From Lutibacter sp. (GTDB lineage Bacteria; Bacteroidota; Bacteroidia; Flavobacteriales; Flavobacteriaceae), in contig SDWL01000139.1 of assembly GCA_004195315.1 (NCBI GenBank), positions 1 through 5,849 of the forward strand: a DNA stretch of 5,849 nucleotides, given 5' to 3'. This document shows, one piece after another, positions 5,744 to 5,849 of this stretch. The notes beneath the pieces are model-generated. The model was not told where the DNA came from and did no database searches. It worked only from the letters and a program-made list of their open reading frames with translations. The position numbers and the translations under genes were made by a program. The stretch's first letter is position 1; each line of letters opens with the position of its first letter.

Positions 5744-5849
5744 CTAACATCCACAATTTGTATCACAATCCCCTTTCTTTTTAGATTTAAAAAAATATTT
5801 TTTAACTAAAAAAACAATGGCAATTGTTAAGCTTATATAAACTAAAATT
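5744..5849 (-). CDS. Probable FeoB-associated Cys-rich membrane protein, 5' end beyond window
   Basis: The minus-strand frame is open from the right edge to a TAG at 5746-5744 and encodes the last 34 residues of a small protein. It has a single hydrophobic helix (ILVYISLTIAIVFLV), then a Lys/Phe-rich juxtamembrane stretch (KKYFFKSKKK), and ends in GDCDTNCGC. A one-helix protein with a basic stretch and a terminal Cys cluster is the architecture of FeoB-associated Cys-rich membrane proteins, which accompany the Fe(II) permease FeoB in many Bacteroidetes. Such proteins are about 45-55 residues, so only about 10 or more N-terminal residues should be missing. It converges on the ZIP gene, and its promoter and any feoA/feoB should lie beyond 5849. 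The role of these proteins is not established. The main doubt is the short visible length. Confidence 0.75.
   Translation of the reverse strand, partial: ILVYISLTIAIVFLVKKYFFKSKKKGDCDTNCGC

Overview
The window looks like a contig end from a low-GC member of the Bacteroidetes, most likely a flavobacterium. The evidence is AT-rich DNA, no Shine-Dalgarno motif before any start (the leaders are A-rich instead), two matches to the Bacteroidetes -7 promoter element TAnnTTTG, a TonB-dependent receptor with an N-terminal CarboxypepD_reg-like domain, and a heptanucleotide repeat between convergent genes. The first 19 bases are not genomic. They match the Tn5 mosaic end used in transposase-based sequencing libraries exactly, so real sequence starts at about base 20.

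Layout. Bases 20-801 (+) encode an EamA/DMT-family permease that lost its N-terminus at the contig edge. It converges on a ketopantoate-reductase-family gene (798-1727, -), and the two stop codons overlap. Next on the minus strand, upstream of panE, is a large TonB-dependent outer-membrane receptor (1794-4097). An 89-bp divergent control region separates it from a plus-strand pair: a three-domain DtxR/MntR-type metalloregulator (4187-4852) and, 3 bp later, a ZIP-family metal transporter (4856-5677). After a 66-bp convergent spacer filled largely by six CGTAATT heptamers, the right edge holds the 3' end of a short minus-strand gene. It ends in a Cys-rich tail and looks like a FeoB-associated Cys-rich membrane protein.

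How the genes fit together. The right two thirds reads as a transition-metal locus: an outer-membrane receptor, a metal-sensing repressor and an inner-membrane ZIP permease, with a probable Fe(II)-uptake (Feo) cluster beginning just past the right edge. The control region holds two similar imperfect palindromes 22 bp apart. One covers the receptor's predicted -7 box and the other its predicted -33 region, as expected if the divergently encoded DtxR-family protein represses the receptor. The regulator's own -7 box lies so close to its ATG that the mRNA should be leaderless or nearly so. Which metal is handled (Mn, Fe or Zn) cannot be settled from the sequence. EamA and panE have no evident link to the metal theme.

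I saw no tRNA, rRNA, CRISPR array, insertion sequence or integration site. No stretch longer than 300 bases lacks a gene.
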